From Tepidamorphus sp. (GTDB taxonomy: Bacteria; Pseudomonadota; Alphaproteobacteria; Rhizobiales; Tepidamorphaceae), in NCBI GenBank assembly GCA_028280885.1, contig JANQKY010000032.1, positions 1 through 44,935 of the forward strand: a stretch of 44,935 nt of DNA, written 5' to 3'. The position numbers and the translations under genes are program-made. Shown piece after piece: positions 34,212-43,759 of the stretch; positions within the stretch are counted from its first letter, which is position 1; every line of letters begins with the position of its first letter. The notes under the pieces were generated by a model, which saw nothing but the letters and a program-made list of their open reading frames with translations, was not told the origin of the DNA and made no database searches.

Positions 34212-35714
34212 TCAGGTCGCCCTTTGTCGCCTGACCAATCGCCGCCACAGGGGCGTCTGGCTCAGCAGCAGGAAGACGAAGGCGACCGACAGCACCAGCG
34301 AGATCGGGTTCGAGACGAAGTCCCACAGGAACGTGCCGACATCGTTGCGGGCGCCGATCATGGCGCGGCGATAGTTCGCGTCCATCATCGGGCCGAGGAT
34401 GACGCCGAGAATGATCGGCGCGACCGGGAAGCCGTAGTGCTTCAGGACATAGCCGAAAACGCCGAAGCCGAGCATCCAGTAGATATGCGCCGGGTTGTTC
34501 TGGATCGCATAGGCGCCGACCGCCGACAGGACGATGATCAGCGGGATCAGGATGGCGCGCGGGCACTCGACGATCTTGGTGAAGACGCGGATGCCGGTCA
34601 GCCCGAAGATCAGCAGAAACAGGTTGGCAAGGCCGAGATTGCCGACCGTGAACCAGAACAGATGCGGCGTTTCGGTGAGCAGCAGCGGCCCGGGCTTCAG
34701 CCCGTGGATGAACAGCGCGCCGATGATCACGGCGGTCACCGCGTCGCCCGGAATGCCCAGCGTCAGCATCGGCACGAAGGCGCCGCCGACGGCTGCGTTG
34801 TTGGCGGCCTCCGGGGCGACGAGACCGGCCTTGTTGCCCTGGCCAAACGGCGGATCGGGATTGCGCGTCGTCCGCTTGGCATCGTCATAGGCCAGCAGCG
34901 CTGCGATATCGCCGCCGGTGCCGGGCAAGGCGCCGATCACCGTGCCGATGCCGGAGGCGCGCAGGGCGAGCCAGAAATAGCGCTTGATGTCGGACAGGCG
35001 CGGGATGATCCGGTCGACCCGCTGCTTCAGCGCCGGCAGGTCGAGATTGTGGACCTGCGACAGCGCCTCGGCGACGCCGAAGAAGCCGATCATGGCGACG
35101 ATATAGGGAATGCCGCCCATCAGCGTGATCGAGCCGAAGGTGAAGCGGCCCTCCGCCGTCATCGGGTCGAGCCCGACCATGCCGATCAGGACGCCGAGCC
35201 CGCCGGCGAAGACGCCCTTGGCGAAACTGTCGCCCGACAGCGCGCCGATCAGCAGGATGCCGATCATGCCGAGCAGCAAATAGTCGCGCGACTGGAAGCG
35301 GATGGCGAAATCGGAAATGACCGGCGCGAAGAAGGCAAGCGCCAGGATACCGATGATGCCGCCGAGGACGGACATCACGGTGGTGAGCCCGATCGCCTCG
35401 CCCGCCTCGCCGCGCTTGGCCAGCGGATAGCCGTCGAGCGCGGTGGCGATGGCGCTCGGGGCGCCCGGGATGTTGAACAGGATCGCGGTGCGCGCGCCGC
35501 CATACACGCCGCCGACGAAGACGCCCGCGATCAGCGCCAGCGCCTCGTTGACCGGCCATTTGAAGGTGAACGAGATCAGGATCGAGGCGGCCATCGTCAC
35601 CGACAGGCCGGGGATCGCGCCGACATAGATGCCGGCAAGCGTGCCCGCGCCCGTGATCAGCAGGAGCCACGGGTCGAACCAGGACAGGGTGAGATAGCCG
35701 AGGCTTTCCATCAT
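34212..35714 (-). CDS. tctA: Tripartite tricarboxylate transporter, large permease TctA
   Basis: A 500-residue membrane protein with about 12 segments. TctA signatures include GAIPGLSVTMAASILISFTF near residue 33, GGVYGGARTAILFNIPG around 68-84, IGALPGTGGDIAALLAY and MLTLGIPGDAVTAVIIGAL. It is the transport channel of the system that takes up a carboxylate delivered by the TctC receptor, driven by an ion gradient. TAGGT upstream; two adjacent ATGs. It starts 9 bp after tctB. The substrate is not defined by sequence. Confidence 0.95.
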   Translation of the reverse strand: MMESLGYLTLSWFDPWLLLITGAGTLAGIYVGAIPGLSVTMAASILISFTFKWPVNEALALIAGVFVGGVYGGARTAILFNIPGAPSAIATALDGYPLAKRGEAGEAIGLTTVMSVLGGIIGILALAFFAPVISDFAIRFQSRDYLLLGMIGILLIGALSGDSFAKGVFAGGLGVLIGMVGLDPMTAEGRFTFGSITLMGGIPYIVAMIGFFGVAEALSQVHNLDLPALKQRVDRIIPRLSDIKRYFWLALRASGIGTVIGALPGTGGDIAALLAYDDAKRTTRNPDPPFGQGNKAGLVAPEAANNAAVGGAFVPMLTLGIPGDAVTAVIIGALFIHGLKPGPLLLTETPHLFWFTVGNLGLANLFLLIFGLTGIRVFTKIVECPRAILIPLIIVLSAVGAYAIQNNPAHIYWMLGFGVFGYVLKHYGFPVAPIILGVILGPMMDANYRRAMIGARNDVGTFLWDFVSNPISLVLSVAFVFLLLSQTPLWRRLVRRQRAT

Positions 35715-35723
35715 CGTCCGGAC

Positions 35724-36218
35724 CTAGAAGAGACCGGGAAACAGCGTGCCGCGCGGCAGGACGACCTGGAACAGCGTCCGGAAGATCAGATAGATGCCGC
35801 CGAGCGAGGCCGCACTCAGCACCAGCGCGACCAGCGGTCCGCGCCGCCACATCACCCAGAAGGCGGAAAACAGGAACAGCGCGGAGGCCGCGACGAAGCC
35901 GAACAGCGGCAGCGCGATCACATAGGCCAGCACCAGCGCGACCATCATGACGAGCCGGGCGGGAAGTGCCTCTGCCAGGAAATCGCGTAAGGTCGAGCCG
36001 CTCGCCGGCGCCGGCAGGTCCTTGCGCAGGACGCCGCGCAGGACGAAGAGCGAGCTGACCAGCATCGTCGCGGAGGCAAGCATCGGGAAGACGCCGGGCT
36101 CGCTCAAGCCGCTGAAGCCGGAGATCGCGTGGGACTGCCAGAAGGCGAGAGCCGCGAACACCACCAGCAGAATGGCGAAGGTGGCCTCGCCGCGTATGCG
36201 GACGGACTGAGCGGTCAT
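35724..36218 (-). CDS. tctB: Tripartite tricarboxylate transporter, small permease TctB
   Basis: A 164-residue protein with four membrane segments (about 11-28, 43-62, 85-115, 128-150). TctB proteins are poorly conserved; the assignment rests on size, topology, the GFSGLSEPGVFPM segment after helix 1, and its place between tctC and tctA. I set the start at 36218 (MTAQSV, AGGATC upstream); an ATG 63 bp further up is in frame but would add a non-membrane tail running into the hairpin at 36246. Confidence 0.88.
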   Translation of the reverse strand: MTAQSVRIRGEATFAILLVVFAALAFWQSHAISGFSGLSEPGVFPMLASATMLVSSLFVLRGVLRKDLPAPASGSTLRDFLAEALPARLVMMVALVLAYVIALPLFGFVAASALFLFSAFWVMWRRGPLVALVLSAASLGGIYLIFRTLFQVVLPRGTLFPGLF

Positions 36219-36245
36219 GATCCTGATCGAAAACGGGACGTCGTC

Positions 36246-36274
36246 AGGCCGGGCGGATCCGATCCGCCCGGCCT
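36246..36274. other. Strong hairpin between tctC and tctB
   Basis: A perfect inverted repeat with about 14-bp arms (AGGCCGGGCGGATC on the left and its complement on the right) and a 1-base centre, lying in the gap of the tct operon. There is no T-run after it on the minus strand, so it is not a standard terminator. It could protect the upstream tctC message from 3' decay or dampen transcription into tctBA. Confidence 0.7.
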
Positions 36275-36296
36275 CAATCAAAACGGCACGTGCCCG

Positions 36297-37289
36297 TCAG
36301 GGCCGCGGAATGCCGATCGTTTCCGGATTGACCTTGGCCGCGCCCGTGTCCTGCAGCGCCCAGGCGGTCACCTGCTGCCATTTCTTCAGGAACTCGGCGG
36401 CCTCGTCACCGGAGATGTTCATGACGATGTTGCCCTTGTTGGCCATCAGCGTCTGGAACTCGTCGCTGTTGGCTGCGACATCGAAGGCCTCGACCAGCTT
36501 GGCCTTGACGTCGTCCGGCACCTCGGCGCGCACGAACACGCCGTAGAACGGGCCCCAGGGCAGGAACTTCGCCATGCCCGGCAGCGCGTCGGTGATCGCC
36601 GGCACCTCGGGAAGCGTGTCGACCGGCTCGGTATTGACCACGGCCAGAACGCGCATGTTGCCGGCCTTGACCTGCTCGGCTGCCGCCGAAATGCCGGACG
36701 GCATGAAATCGACCTCGCCGCCGAGCATGGCGGTCAGGCCCGGGCCCTCGCCGTCGAAGGGAATGGCGATGACATCGAAATCGGTGGAGTTCGCGATCAG
36801 CGCCGAGATCGTGCTGGGCAGGCCGCCCGGTCCGGTCGAGCCCATCTTGACGCTGCCCGGATTGGCCTTGATGTCGGCCAGCAGCTCTTCCATCGTTTTG
36901 TACTTGGAATCGGCCGGAACCGCGATCACGGCGACGCCGCGGCCGAGGATGTTGACGGGATAGAACGAGGAATAGTCGAGCTTCGAGACGCCCATCACCG
37001 GGTGAAGCTGCGGGTTTTCCGCGCCATAGAGGAACGTATAGCCATCGGCTGGCGCGGCGTTGACGAAGGCCGTCGAGATGGCGCCGGCGCCGCCGGACTT
37101 GTTCAGAACGACGATCGGCTTGCCGAGCGCCTCTTCGGCGGCCGGATTGGCCGCGCGCGCGACCGTGTCGGTCGCTCCGCCGGCGCCCCACATGACGACG
37201 CCGAGAACCTCACGCTCGGGATAGTCGGCAAGGGCCGCACCGCTCAGCGCAACCAGTCCAAAAGCCGCCCCCAACACAAAACGGAACAT
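36297..37289 (-). CDS. tctC: Tripartite tricarboxylate transporter receptor TctC (Bug family)
   Basis: A 330-residue periplasmic binding protein with a signal peptide (about 1-21, cleavage after ALA). Bug-family features: VMWGAGGATDTVARAANP, VVLNKSGGAGAISTAFV, DGYTFLYG, GSTGPGGLPST and a late WGPFYGVFVRAEVP. It binds the carboxylate and hands it to TctAB. Strong ribosome site (GGGAGGA). First gene of tctCBA. The ligand may be citrate, another di/tricarboxylate or an aromatic acid; sequence alone does not say. Confidence 0.93.
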   Translation of the reverse strand: MFRFVLGAAFGLVALSGAALADYPEREVLGVVMWGAGGATDTVARAANPAAEEALGKPIVVLNKSGGAGAISTAFVNAAPADGYTFLYGAENPQLHPVMGVSKLDYSSFYPVNILGRGVAVIAVPADSKYKTMEELLADIKANPGSVKMGSTGPGGLPSTISALIANSTDFDVIAIPFDGEGPGLTAMLGGEVDFMPSGISAAAEQVKAGNMRVLAVVNTEPVDTLPEVPAITDALPGMAKFLPWGPFYGVFVRAEVPDDVKAKLVEAFDVAANSDEFQTLMANKGNIVMNISGDEAAEFLKKWQQVTAWALQDTGAAKVNPETIGIPRP

Positions 37290-37518
37290 GCAATCCTCCC
37301 TTCATAAGTGCTTTAGGCGCGAACTAATGCACGGTTTGCCGCGCGAATGAAAGGTTCGGGCGCAATCGTTTTGGACTTTTCCGGCCGGCCCGGCGGGCGG
37401 GCGATGCAGCGACACGCGTCGATGCCTGGCCACGACCGGCTTGACCTCACCACCGATACGGGCGATCCACGCGGCCTGATCGGCAGGCTGCCGCATAATG
37501 CGCATCCAGGAGACCGGA

Positions 37519-38313
37519 ATGACACCAGGGGCAAGCTACACCTTCACGCACGCGATCTGCCGCAGGCCGGGCCTGAGCGTCGCGCGCGGCCTTCGCGATG
37601 CCGATACCGGCGACCCCTCGCCCGAGGCCTTCGCGCGCGAGCACGCGGCTTATGTCGCCGCACTTGAGGCGACCGGGGCCGAGGTGACGGTGCTCGAGCC
37701 GCTGGAGGCCTTTCCCGATTCCGTCTTCGTCGAGGATCCCGCCCTGTGCGTCGCCGGCGCCGCGATCCTCCTGCGACCGGGCGCGCCGTCGCGGTTCGGC
37801 GAGCGGGAGGCGGCGCGGGCGGCGCTGTCGGCGCATTTCGACACGGTGATCGACCTGCCCGAGGGCGGTTTCGTCGATGGCGGCGATATCCTGGTGACCG
37901 ACCGGGAGGCGCTTGTCGGCCTGTCGGCACGGACCGACGAGGCCGGTGTCGAAGACCTCAAGATCATCCTCGACGGCCTCGGCGTGCCGCTGCGCATCGT
38001 CCGCACGCCGCCGGAGATCCTGCATTTCAAGACCGAATGCGGCTTGCTCGACGACGACACGGTGTTCGCCACCCGCGCGCTGATCGCGACGGGCTGCTTT
38101 GCCGGATACAGCCTGATCGAGTGCCCCGAGGGCGAGGAAGGCGCGGCCAACCTGATCCGCTTCAACGACCAGGTGCTGGTCAGTGAGGGCTATCCCGAAA
38201 CGGTCCGGATGCTGCGCGCGGCGGGCTTTTCGGTAACGGTGCTGTCGACCCGCGAGGCGGCCAGGGTGGATGGCGGGCTGTCCTGCATGTCGCTCAGGTT
38301 TTCGAGCCGCTAG
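37519..38313 (+). CDS. Dimethylarginine dimethylaminohydrolase (DDAH)
   Basis: A 264-residue guanidino-group-modifying enzyme that converts methylated arginines to citrulline and methylamines. Fold and active site: PDSVFVED (Asp73) at about 67-73, GGFVDGGDIL at 117-126, the catalytic His169 in ILHFKTECG, and the nucleophile Cys256 in GGLSCMSLRF. I chose ATG 37519, which follows CAGGAG; the ATG at 37498 has none. The enzyme might instead act on another guanidino compound. A dehydrogenase gene follows 213 bp later on the same strand. Confidence 0.9.
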   Translation: MTPGASYTFTHAICRRPGLSVARGLRDADTGDPSPEAFAREHAAYVAALEATGAEVTVLEPLEAFPDSVFVEDPALCVAGAAILLRPGAPSRFGEREAARAALSAHFDTVIDLPEGGFVDGGDILVTDREALVGLSARTDEAGVEDLKIILDGLGVPLRIVRTPPEILHFKTECGLLDDDTVFATRALIATGCFAGYSLIECPEGEEGAANLIRFNDQVLVSEGYPETVRMLRAAGFSVTVLSTREAARVDGGLSCMSLRFSSR

Positions 38314-38526
38314 CGGCTGTCAACCGCGCACGGCGCATGGCGCCCTTTTCCACCGTTTCGATTGCAATTACCGTCCAAACGGGCAAAAGGACGGGGCAAA
38401 CGCGCGCAATCGCTTGCATACGTGCACGGGAACCCTAGAAATAGGCTTCAAGCAAACTCCGCATCATGGCGGCAATTCACGCTTTCGATGCGCATCCAGA
38501 ACCACAGCGGACAGGACGGAACCGGC

Positions 38527-39963
38527 ATGCTCGATAAACGGCAATTCTACATCAACGGTGCGTGGGTCGACCCGGCGGCGAAGAACGACTGCGACGTCAT
38601 CGATCCCTCCAACGAAGAGCCCTGCGCGGTCATCTCGCTGGGCGGCCAGGCAGATACCGACGCAGCGGTGGCAGCGGCCAACGCGGCCTTCGAGGGCTGG
38701 GCGGAGACGCCGGCTGCCGAGCGGATCGGCCTGGTCAAGAAGGTCCTCGACGTCTACACCGCCCGGGCCGGCGAGATGGCCGAGGCGATGAGCCTGGAAA
38801 TGGGCGCGCCGATCGATTTCGCCAAGACCGCGCAGGTTGGCGCGGGAAGCTGGCACATCTCCAATTTCCTGAAAGTGGCCGAGACCTTCCAGTTCGACCA
38901 GATGCTCGGCGATCACGCCCCCTCGAACCGGATCCTCTACGAGCCGATCGGCGTCGTCGGCATGATCACGCCGTGGAACTGGCCGATGAACCAGGTGACG
39001 CTGAAGGTCATCCCGGCGATGATCGCCGGCTGCACGATGGTCTTGAAGCCGTCGGAAGTGGCGCCGCTGTCGTCCTACCTGTTCGCCGAGTTCATGGACG
39101 AGGCGGGCGTGCCGGCCGGCGTCTTCAACCTGGTCAACGGCGATGGCGCGGGCGTCGGCACGCAGCTGTCGGTTCATCCCGACGTCGCGATGATCTCGTT
39201 TACCGGCTCGACCCGGGCCGGCACCGCGATCACCAAGAATGCCGCCGATAGCTTAAAGCGCGTCAGCCTGGAACTCGGCGGCAAGGGCGCCAACCTGATC
39301 TTCGCCGATGCCGACGACAAGGCGGTCAAGCGGGGTGCCCGGCACTGCTTCCAGAATTCCGGCCAGTCGTGCAACGCGCCGACCCGGATGCTGGTGCAGC
39401 GCGACGTCTATGACGACGCGATCGCGATCGCCCGCGAGACGGCCGAGGCAACCGCGGTCGGCCCGGCCAGCCAGTCCGGCCGGCATATCGGCCCGGTGGT
39501 CAGCGAGATCCAGTTCGACAAGATCCAGGGCCTGATCCAGACCGGCATCGACGAGGGCGCCCGCCTGGTCACCGGCGGCACGGGCCGGCCCGACGGCATG
39601 AACCGCGGCTATTACGTGCGGCCCACCGTGTTCGCCGACGTCAACAACGACATGACGATCGCGCGGGAGGAGATCTTCGGGCCGGTGCTGTCGATCATCC
39701 CCTTCGAGACGGAAGAGGAAGCGGTCCAGATCGCCAACGACACGCCCTATGGTCTGACCAACTATCTGCAGACCCAGGACGCCGACCGGCTGACGCGCGT
39801 CTCGCGCAAGCTGCGGGCCGGCATGGTCGAGATGAACGGCGACGGCCTCGGCGCCGGCAGCCCGTTCGGCGGCATGAAGCATTCCGGCAACGGCCGCGAG
39901 GGCGGCATCTGGGGCCTGGAGGACTTCCTCGAGGTCAAGGCGGTCAGCGGCTGGCCGGCCTGA
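38527..39963 (+). CDS. NAD(P)+-dependent aldehyde dehydrogenase
   Basis: A 478-residue aldehyde dehydrogenase. Catalytic Glu249 in VSLELGGKGAN and Cys282 in NSGQSCNAPTR; cofactor region ITPWNWPMNQVTLK and FTGSTRAGTAI; late EEIFGPVLSI and SPFGGMKHSGNGRE. Substrate specificity cannot be read. I use the ATG at 38527; upstream ATGs in the same frame (38362, 38488) lack family similarity. It may share a transcript with the DDAH gene, though the 213-bp gap leaves room for its own promoter. A terminator follows. Confidence 0.9.
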   Translation: MLDKRQFYINGAWVDPAAKNDCDVIDPSNEEPCAVISLGGQADTDAAVAAANAAFEGWAETPAAERIGLVKKVLDVYTARAGEMAEAMSLEMGAPIDFAKTAQVGAGSWHISNFLKVAETFQFDQMLGDHAPSNRILYEPIGVVGMITPWNWPMNQVTLKVIPAMIAGCTMVLKPSEVAPLSSYLFAEFMDEAGVPAGVFNLVNGDGAGVGTQLSVHPDVAMISFTGSTRAGTAITKNAADSLKRVSLELGGKGANLIFADADDKAVKRGARHCFQNSGQSCNAPTRMLVQRDVYDDAIAIARETAEATAVGPASQSGRHIGPVVSEIQFDKIQGLIQTGIDEGARLVTGGTGRPDGMNRGYYVRPTVFADVNNDMTIAREEIFGPVLSIIPFETEEEAVQIANDTPYGLTNYLQTQDADRLTRVSRKLRAGMVEMNGDGLGAGSPFGGMKHSGNGREGGIWGLEDFLEVKAVSGWPA

Positions 39964-39995
39964 TCGGCGCGGTTGATGCCGTACCAAGCATGATG

Positions 39996-40029
39996 CAAGG
40001 CCCGCCCTCCGGCGGGCCTTGTTGCTTGT
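39996..40029 (+). terminator. Terminator-like hairpin after aldehyde dehydrogenase
   Basis: Perfect 11-bp stem CAAGGCCCGCC/GGCGGGCCTTG with a CTCC loop, 32 bp after the stop codon, followed by the short T-rich TTGCTTGTC. The T-tract is weak but the stem is very stable. Confidence 0.7.
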
Positions 40030-40108
40030 CGCCCGCCCGCAACAAGCATCTCACAAAACAAACACACAGGGATCGGGGAACTGGCACGATGAACGGCCGT
40101 GCCACGCG

Positions 40109-40319
40109 CCCTCACCCCGGCCCTTCGGGCCGACCCTCTCCCGCCAAGGGGGAGAGGGTGCGAGTGCATCTGAGATGCCGTGCGGTGGTCGCGACCGTCA
40201 ACGGACAGAAAACGCCTATACCGCACATGATGTCAGTGCCTATTTGCCCGATCCGTCCAGCGCGCTCTTTCCCTCTCCCCCTTGGCGGGAGAGGGCGGCC
40301 CGAAGGGCCGGGTGAGGGC
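40109..40319. repeat. Palindromic intergenic repeat, copy B
   Basis: Copy of 135-343, nearly identical at both ends and more diverged in the centre. It has the same inverted-repeat ends and shared sequence for about 20 bp to the left (ATGAACGGCCGTGCCACGCG). It lies in the 473-bp gene-free gap between the dehydrogenase and aspD (39964-40436), which otherwise holds only the terminator at 39996. Confidence 0.8.
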
Positions 40320-40436
40320 GCCGCGGTCGTGCAAGGAATCCTGTGCGCACATGTGTCCCGCGTCCCAGCAGGCCCTCCTTGGACGCGGCGGCGGTCAGGA
40401 GCCACCCCACCGCCCGCGCAAATGCCCTAACAGCCC

Positions 40437-42032
40437 CTAATCGCCCTGCCCTTTGAATTCCGCGAACAGTTCGGCGAGGATCCGCCGCGTGCTCTCGCCG
40501 ATGGCCGAATAGGCCGCATCGGTCAGGTTGGCGAGCGAGACGCGGGCCGAGGCGTCGACGACCTCGAAACCGTTGCCGGGCAACAGCACGACGCTCGTTT
40601 CAGAAGCCAACCGGAACAGGAACTCGGTGCCGCGCTCGCCCTCGGCGAGCCAGCGGGCGAAGGCCTCGCCATAGAGTTCGCCGCCCAGGTGCTGCAGATC
40701 GATCAGATAGTAGTAGCGGACGTCGTTCTCGCTGATCGCAGGGGGAATGCCGACATGCAGGCATAGCGTCTTGTAGCGATGCCGGATCAACTGCTTCGCA
40801 GAGGCCTTGTAGCGCTCCTCGATATCCATCAGGCCGTTCAGCGCGAACAGCACCATCTGGAGCTGCTGCGGTGTCGACAGCCCGGCGGTGTGGTTGAGCG
40901 CGACGGCGCGGCTGTCGGCGACCAGCCGGTCGATGAAGCGCAGGTCGTCCGGGGCGTTGGTGAGCGAGGAATAGCGCTTGGCAAGCGCCTTCCTGTCGCT
41001 TTCCGGCAGCGCCCGCAACGCGGCATCGAGGGCGTTGTCCTTATGCAGCGCGATGACGCCGAGCCGCCAGCCGGTCGCGCCGAAATATTTCGAGAACGAA
41101 TAGACGCACAGCGTGTTCGCCGGGCATTTGGCGAACAGCGAGACGAAATCATCGGCGAAGGTGCCGTAGACGTCGTCGGTGACGACATAGAGATCCGGCC
41201 GCCGGGTGGTGATCAGGGCGGCGATCCGGTCGAGGCATTCCGTCGACAGTTTGGCCGATGGCGGATTGCTGGGATTGACCAGGCAGAAGACCTTGACGGC
41301 GGGATCGGCGAGCTTCTCAAGCTCGTCGTCGGGAAGCTGCCAGTCCGCCTCCGGGTCCATCCGCACGTCGACCACCTCAAGCCCGTAATCGGGCAGCGGC
41401 GGGATTTCGAGATAGGGCGAGAAGATCGGCGTGGCGAGCGCCACCTTGTCGCCGGGGTGAACGAGGTGATTGGCCTTCAGGGTCTGGAAGATATAGGTCA
41501 TCGCCGCCGTTCCGCCTTCGGTGGCAAACAGCGAGAAGGCGCCGGTCGAGGGGACCTGACCGTACATCTCCTTGCGCAGGTAGGCTGCGACGATCGCCTC
41601 GGCATTGACGAGCATGCGCGGCGGAACGGGATAGTTGCAGCCCAGATAGGCGCCGACCATCTCGGCCAAGACGTCGGCGGGATCAAGGCCAAGCTGGTCC
41701 TTCACATAGGACAGGGCCCGGCGCAGGAACGCCACGCCATGGGTGTCGGCGTGGCGGTGGGCGAAGATCTCGAACCGCAGGTCGATGCCATCGGCCTCCG
41801 GCAGGCCGCCGAAGCCGCTGTCGAGATAGGAGTAGGAGCGTTCGGCCTCCTCCAGCGCGAACTCGCCGAGCCGCAGGAAGGCGCGGCGCGGCAGGGTCGC
41901 CAGGAAGTTCGGGTTGCCCCGCCCGGCATTCAGCATCATCCGGTCCGCGTCCGACCGGGCGATCGCGATCAGCTTGTCCTTGAGTTCGAAGGGGCTTAGC
42001 TGGGCGTATTCGCCATAATCCTGATGTGTCAT
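40437..42032 (-). CDS. aspD: Aspartate 4-decarboxylase / bifunctional aspartate transaminase
   Basis: A 531-residue PLP enzyme that decarboxylates L-aspartate at the beta position to L-alanine and CO2, with side aminotransferase activity. Family features: LNAGRGNPNFLATLPRRAF at about 34-52, the aminotransferase core with VNPSNPPSAKLS, DVYGTFADDF, and the PLP lysine in YSFSKYFGATGWRLG. Length matches AspD (about 530). Strong ribosome site (GAGGAG). It lies 20 bp after aspT, so exchange and decarboxylation are co-expressed. Confidence 0.95.
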   Translation of the reverse strand: MTHQDYGEYAQLSPFELKDKLIAIARSDADRMMLNAGRGNPNFLATLPRRAFLRLGEFALEEAERSYSYLDSGFGGLPEADGIDLRFEIFAHRHADTHGVAFLRRALSYVKDQLGLDPADVLAEMVGAYLGCNYPVPPRMLVNAEAIVAAYLRKEMYGQVPSTGAFSLFATEGGTAAMTYIFQTLKANHLVHPGDKVALATPIFSPYLEIPPLPDYGLEVVDVRMDPEADWQLPDDELEKLADPAVKVFCLVNPSNPPSAKLSTECLDRIAALITTRRPDLYVVTDDVYGTFADDFVSLFAKCPANTLCVYSFSKYFGATGWRLGVIALHKDNALDAALRALPESDRKALAKRYSSLTNAPDDLRFIDRLVADSRAVALNHTAGLSTPQQLQMVLFALNGLMDIEERYKASAKQLIRHRYKTLCLHVGIPPAISENDVRYYYLIDLQHLGGELYGEAFARWLAEGERGTEFLFRLASETSVVLLPGNGFEVVDASARVSLANLTDAAYSAIGESTRRILAELFAEFKGQGD

Positions 42033-42052
42033 CCTCTACTCCTCAAGGGGTC

Positions 42053-43759
42053 TCAAGGGTTCACGGCGATCACCCCGACGATGATCGGCCCCCACAGCGT
42101 CAGGAAGACGTTCGCCACCGCATAGGTGACCGTGAAGGGGACGACGGGGGTGGCGTTGCCGGCCTTGTCCAGAAGCGCCGCGAAGCCCGGATTGGCGCTG
42201 CGGCCGCCGACCAGGCAGCCCAGCGCCTCGATCGGATTGCGGATGCGCAGCACGTAGTAGGAGAAATAGAACACGACCACCTGCGGAATGAGCGTGACGC
42301 CGACGCCCAGCAGGAACAGCGTCAGGCCGTGCTGCTGCATGGTCGTGATCGCCTGCGGGCCGGCCGACAGCCCGACCACGCCGACGAAAACGGCGAGGCC
42401 GAAATCGCGCAGGAAGTTCGACGCCCCCGGCGGCAGCGCGGCGAAGCGGGGATGGGTGCTGCGCAGCCAGCCGAACAACAGGCCCGACAACAGGCAGCCG
42501 CCGCCGGTGCCGATGGTGACGGGGATACCGGCGATGCGGAACTGGATCAGGCCGATCAGCATGCCCAGCGCCATGCCGATGCCGAAGAAGATGAAGTCGG
42601 TCACCGCGGCCGCGCTGATCCGGTAGCCGATCAGCTTTTGCGCCGTGTCGAGATCCGCCGGCGCGCCGGTCAGGATCAGTTCGTCGCCCTTGTGCAGTTC
42701 CACGTCGGGCAGGACGGGAAGATCGCGGCCGAGCCGCCTTGCGCCGATCAGATAGGCGCCGCGCCGATTGTCGCTGCGCAACTCGCCGTGCAGGTCGTCG
42801 ATGGTGCGGCCGGCCAGCGCCGGGCTGGTCAGGACGAGATCGCGGTTCTCCTCGACCACGGACATGCCCGCCGGCGGCGGGGCTTCCGGCCCGAAAAACA
42901 GGCGGGCCTGATGCAGGTCGTCGGTCTCGCCGGTCACGACGACGTCGTCGCCGGCCTGCAGCGCCTGAACCTCGGCTGCCGGCAGCGTCTTGCCGGCGCG
43001 CGTGACCGCTTCGATATCGGCGCCGGAAATGGACCCGTCGGCATCGGCAATCGACTTGCCGACCGCGGCGCTGCCATCGGCAAGCGTGTAGATCCGCGTA
43101 TCGACCCGGCGAACCGCCTCGTACTGCCCCGGTTCCAGCTCGGCCTTGCCGCCGGACATCCGCTGGGCCAGCTTCCTGGCCTCCTCGCGGACATCCCAGC
43201 CCATGACGGTGGGAAAAAACCAGGAGACCATGATGATCGGTCCGAGCGAGCCGAAGATGTAGCAGACGGCATAGCCGACCGCGACATTGGTCTGCATCTG
43301 CTTGATCTCGGCCGCCGAGACGTCGAGCCGGGCGATCGCGTCGCCGGCCGTGCCGATGATCGCCGACTGGGTCAGGCCGCCCGCCGCCAAGCCCGCCGCC
43401 GTGCCGCGATCCAGGCCAAACAGCCAGGCCGCGGCCAGCACGCAGATGAGCCCGACCAGGCACATCGCGAACGCCGATACCAGCTCGTTCAGCGATTTCA
43501 GGTTGAGCGCCCGGAAGAACTGCGGCCCGCCCTGGAAACCGACGGCATAGATGAACAGGGCGAAGAAGACGGTCTTGATGCCGGCGTCGATGTGGATGTC
43601 GAGCTGGCCGACCACGACGCCGACGATCAGGGTGCCGGCAATCCCGCCCAGGACAAATCGGCCGATCGTCAGCTTGCCGACCAGATAGCCGATCGCCACC
43701 GTCAGAAAAAGCGCAAGCAGCGGCGCGGCATCGAAGAGCTTGTCGAGGATATCCATCAT
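42053..43759 (-). CDS. aspT: Aspartate:alanine antiporter AspT
   Basis: A 568-residue exchanger of the AAE family. Two membrane blocks of about five segments each (residues about 10-185 and 390-567) flank a cytosolic region with two TrkA-C-like domains (about 205-375). Recognisable pieces: GFQGGPQFFRAL, GGLTQSAIIGTAGDA, GTGGGCLLSGLLFGW, GLSAGPQA and GCLVGGRSANPGF. It takes up aspartate in exchange for alanine. With AspD it forms an electrogenic cycle that consumes a cytosolic proton per turnover. Two adjacent ATGs start the frame. Confidence 0.95.
   Translation of the reverse strand: MMDILDKLFDAAPLLALFLTVAIGYLVGKLTIGRFVLGGIAGTLIVGVVVGQLDIHIDAGIKTVFFALFIYAVGFQGGPQFFRALNLKSLNELVSAFAMCLVGLICVLAAAWLFGLDRGTAAGLAAGGLTQSAIIGTAGDAIARLDVSAAEIKQMQTNVAVGYAVCYIFGSLGPIIMVSWFFPTVMGWDVREEARKLAQRMSGGKAELEPGQYEAVRRVDTRIYTLADGSAAVGKSIADADGSISGADIEAVTRAGKTLPAAEVQALQAGDDVVVTGETDDLHQARLFFGPEAPPPAGMSVVEENRDLVLTSPALAGRTIDDLHGELRSDNRRGAYLIGARRLGRDLPVLPDVELHKGDELILTGAPADLDTAQKLIGYRISAAAVTDFIFFGIGMALGMLIGLIQFRIAGIPVTIGTGGGCLLSGLLFGWLRSTHPRFAALPPGASNFLRDFGLAVFVGVVGLSAGPQAITTMQQHGLTLFLLGVGVTLIPQVVVFYFSYYVLRIRNPIEALGCLVGGRSANPGFAALLDKAGNATPVVPFTVTYAVANVFLTLWGPIIVGVIAVNP

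Noticed and set aside
36246..36274. Terminator between tctC and tctB
   Set aside because: No T-run follows on the transcribed minus strand and the three genes form a standard tctCBA set, so a full stop here is unlikely.
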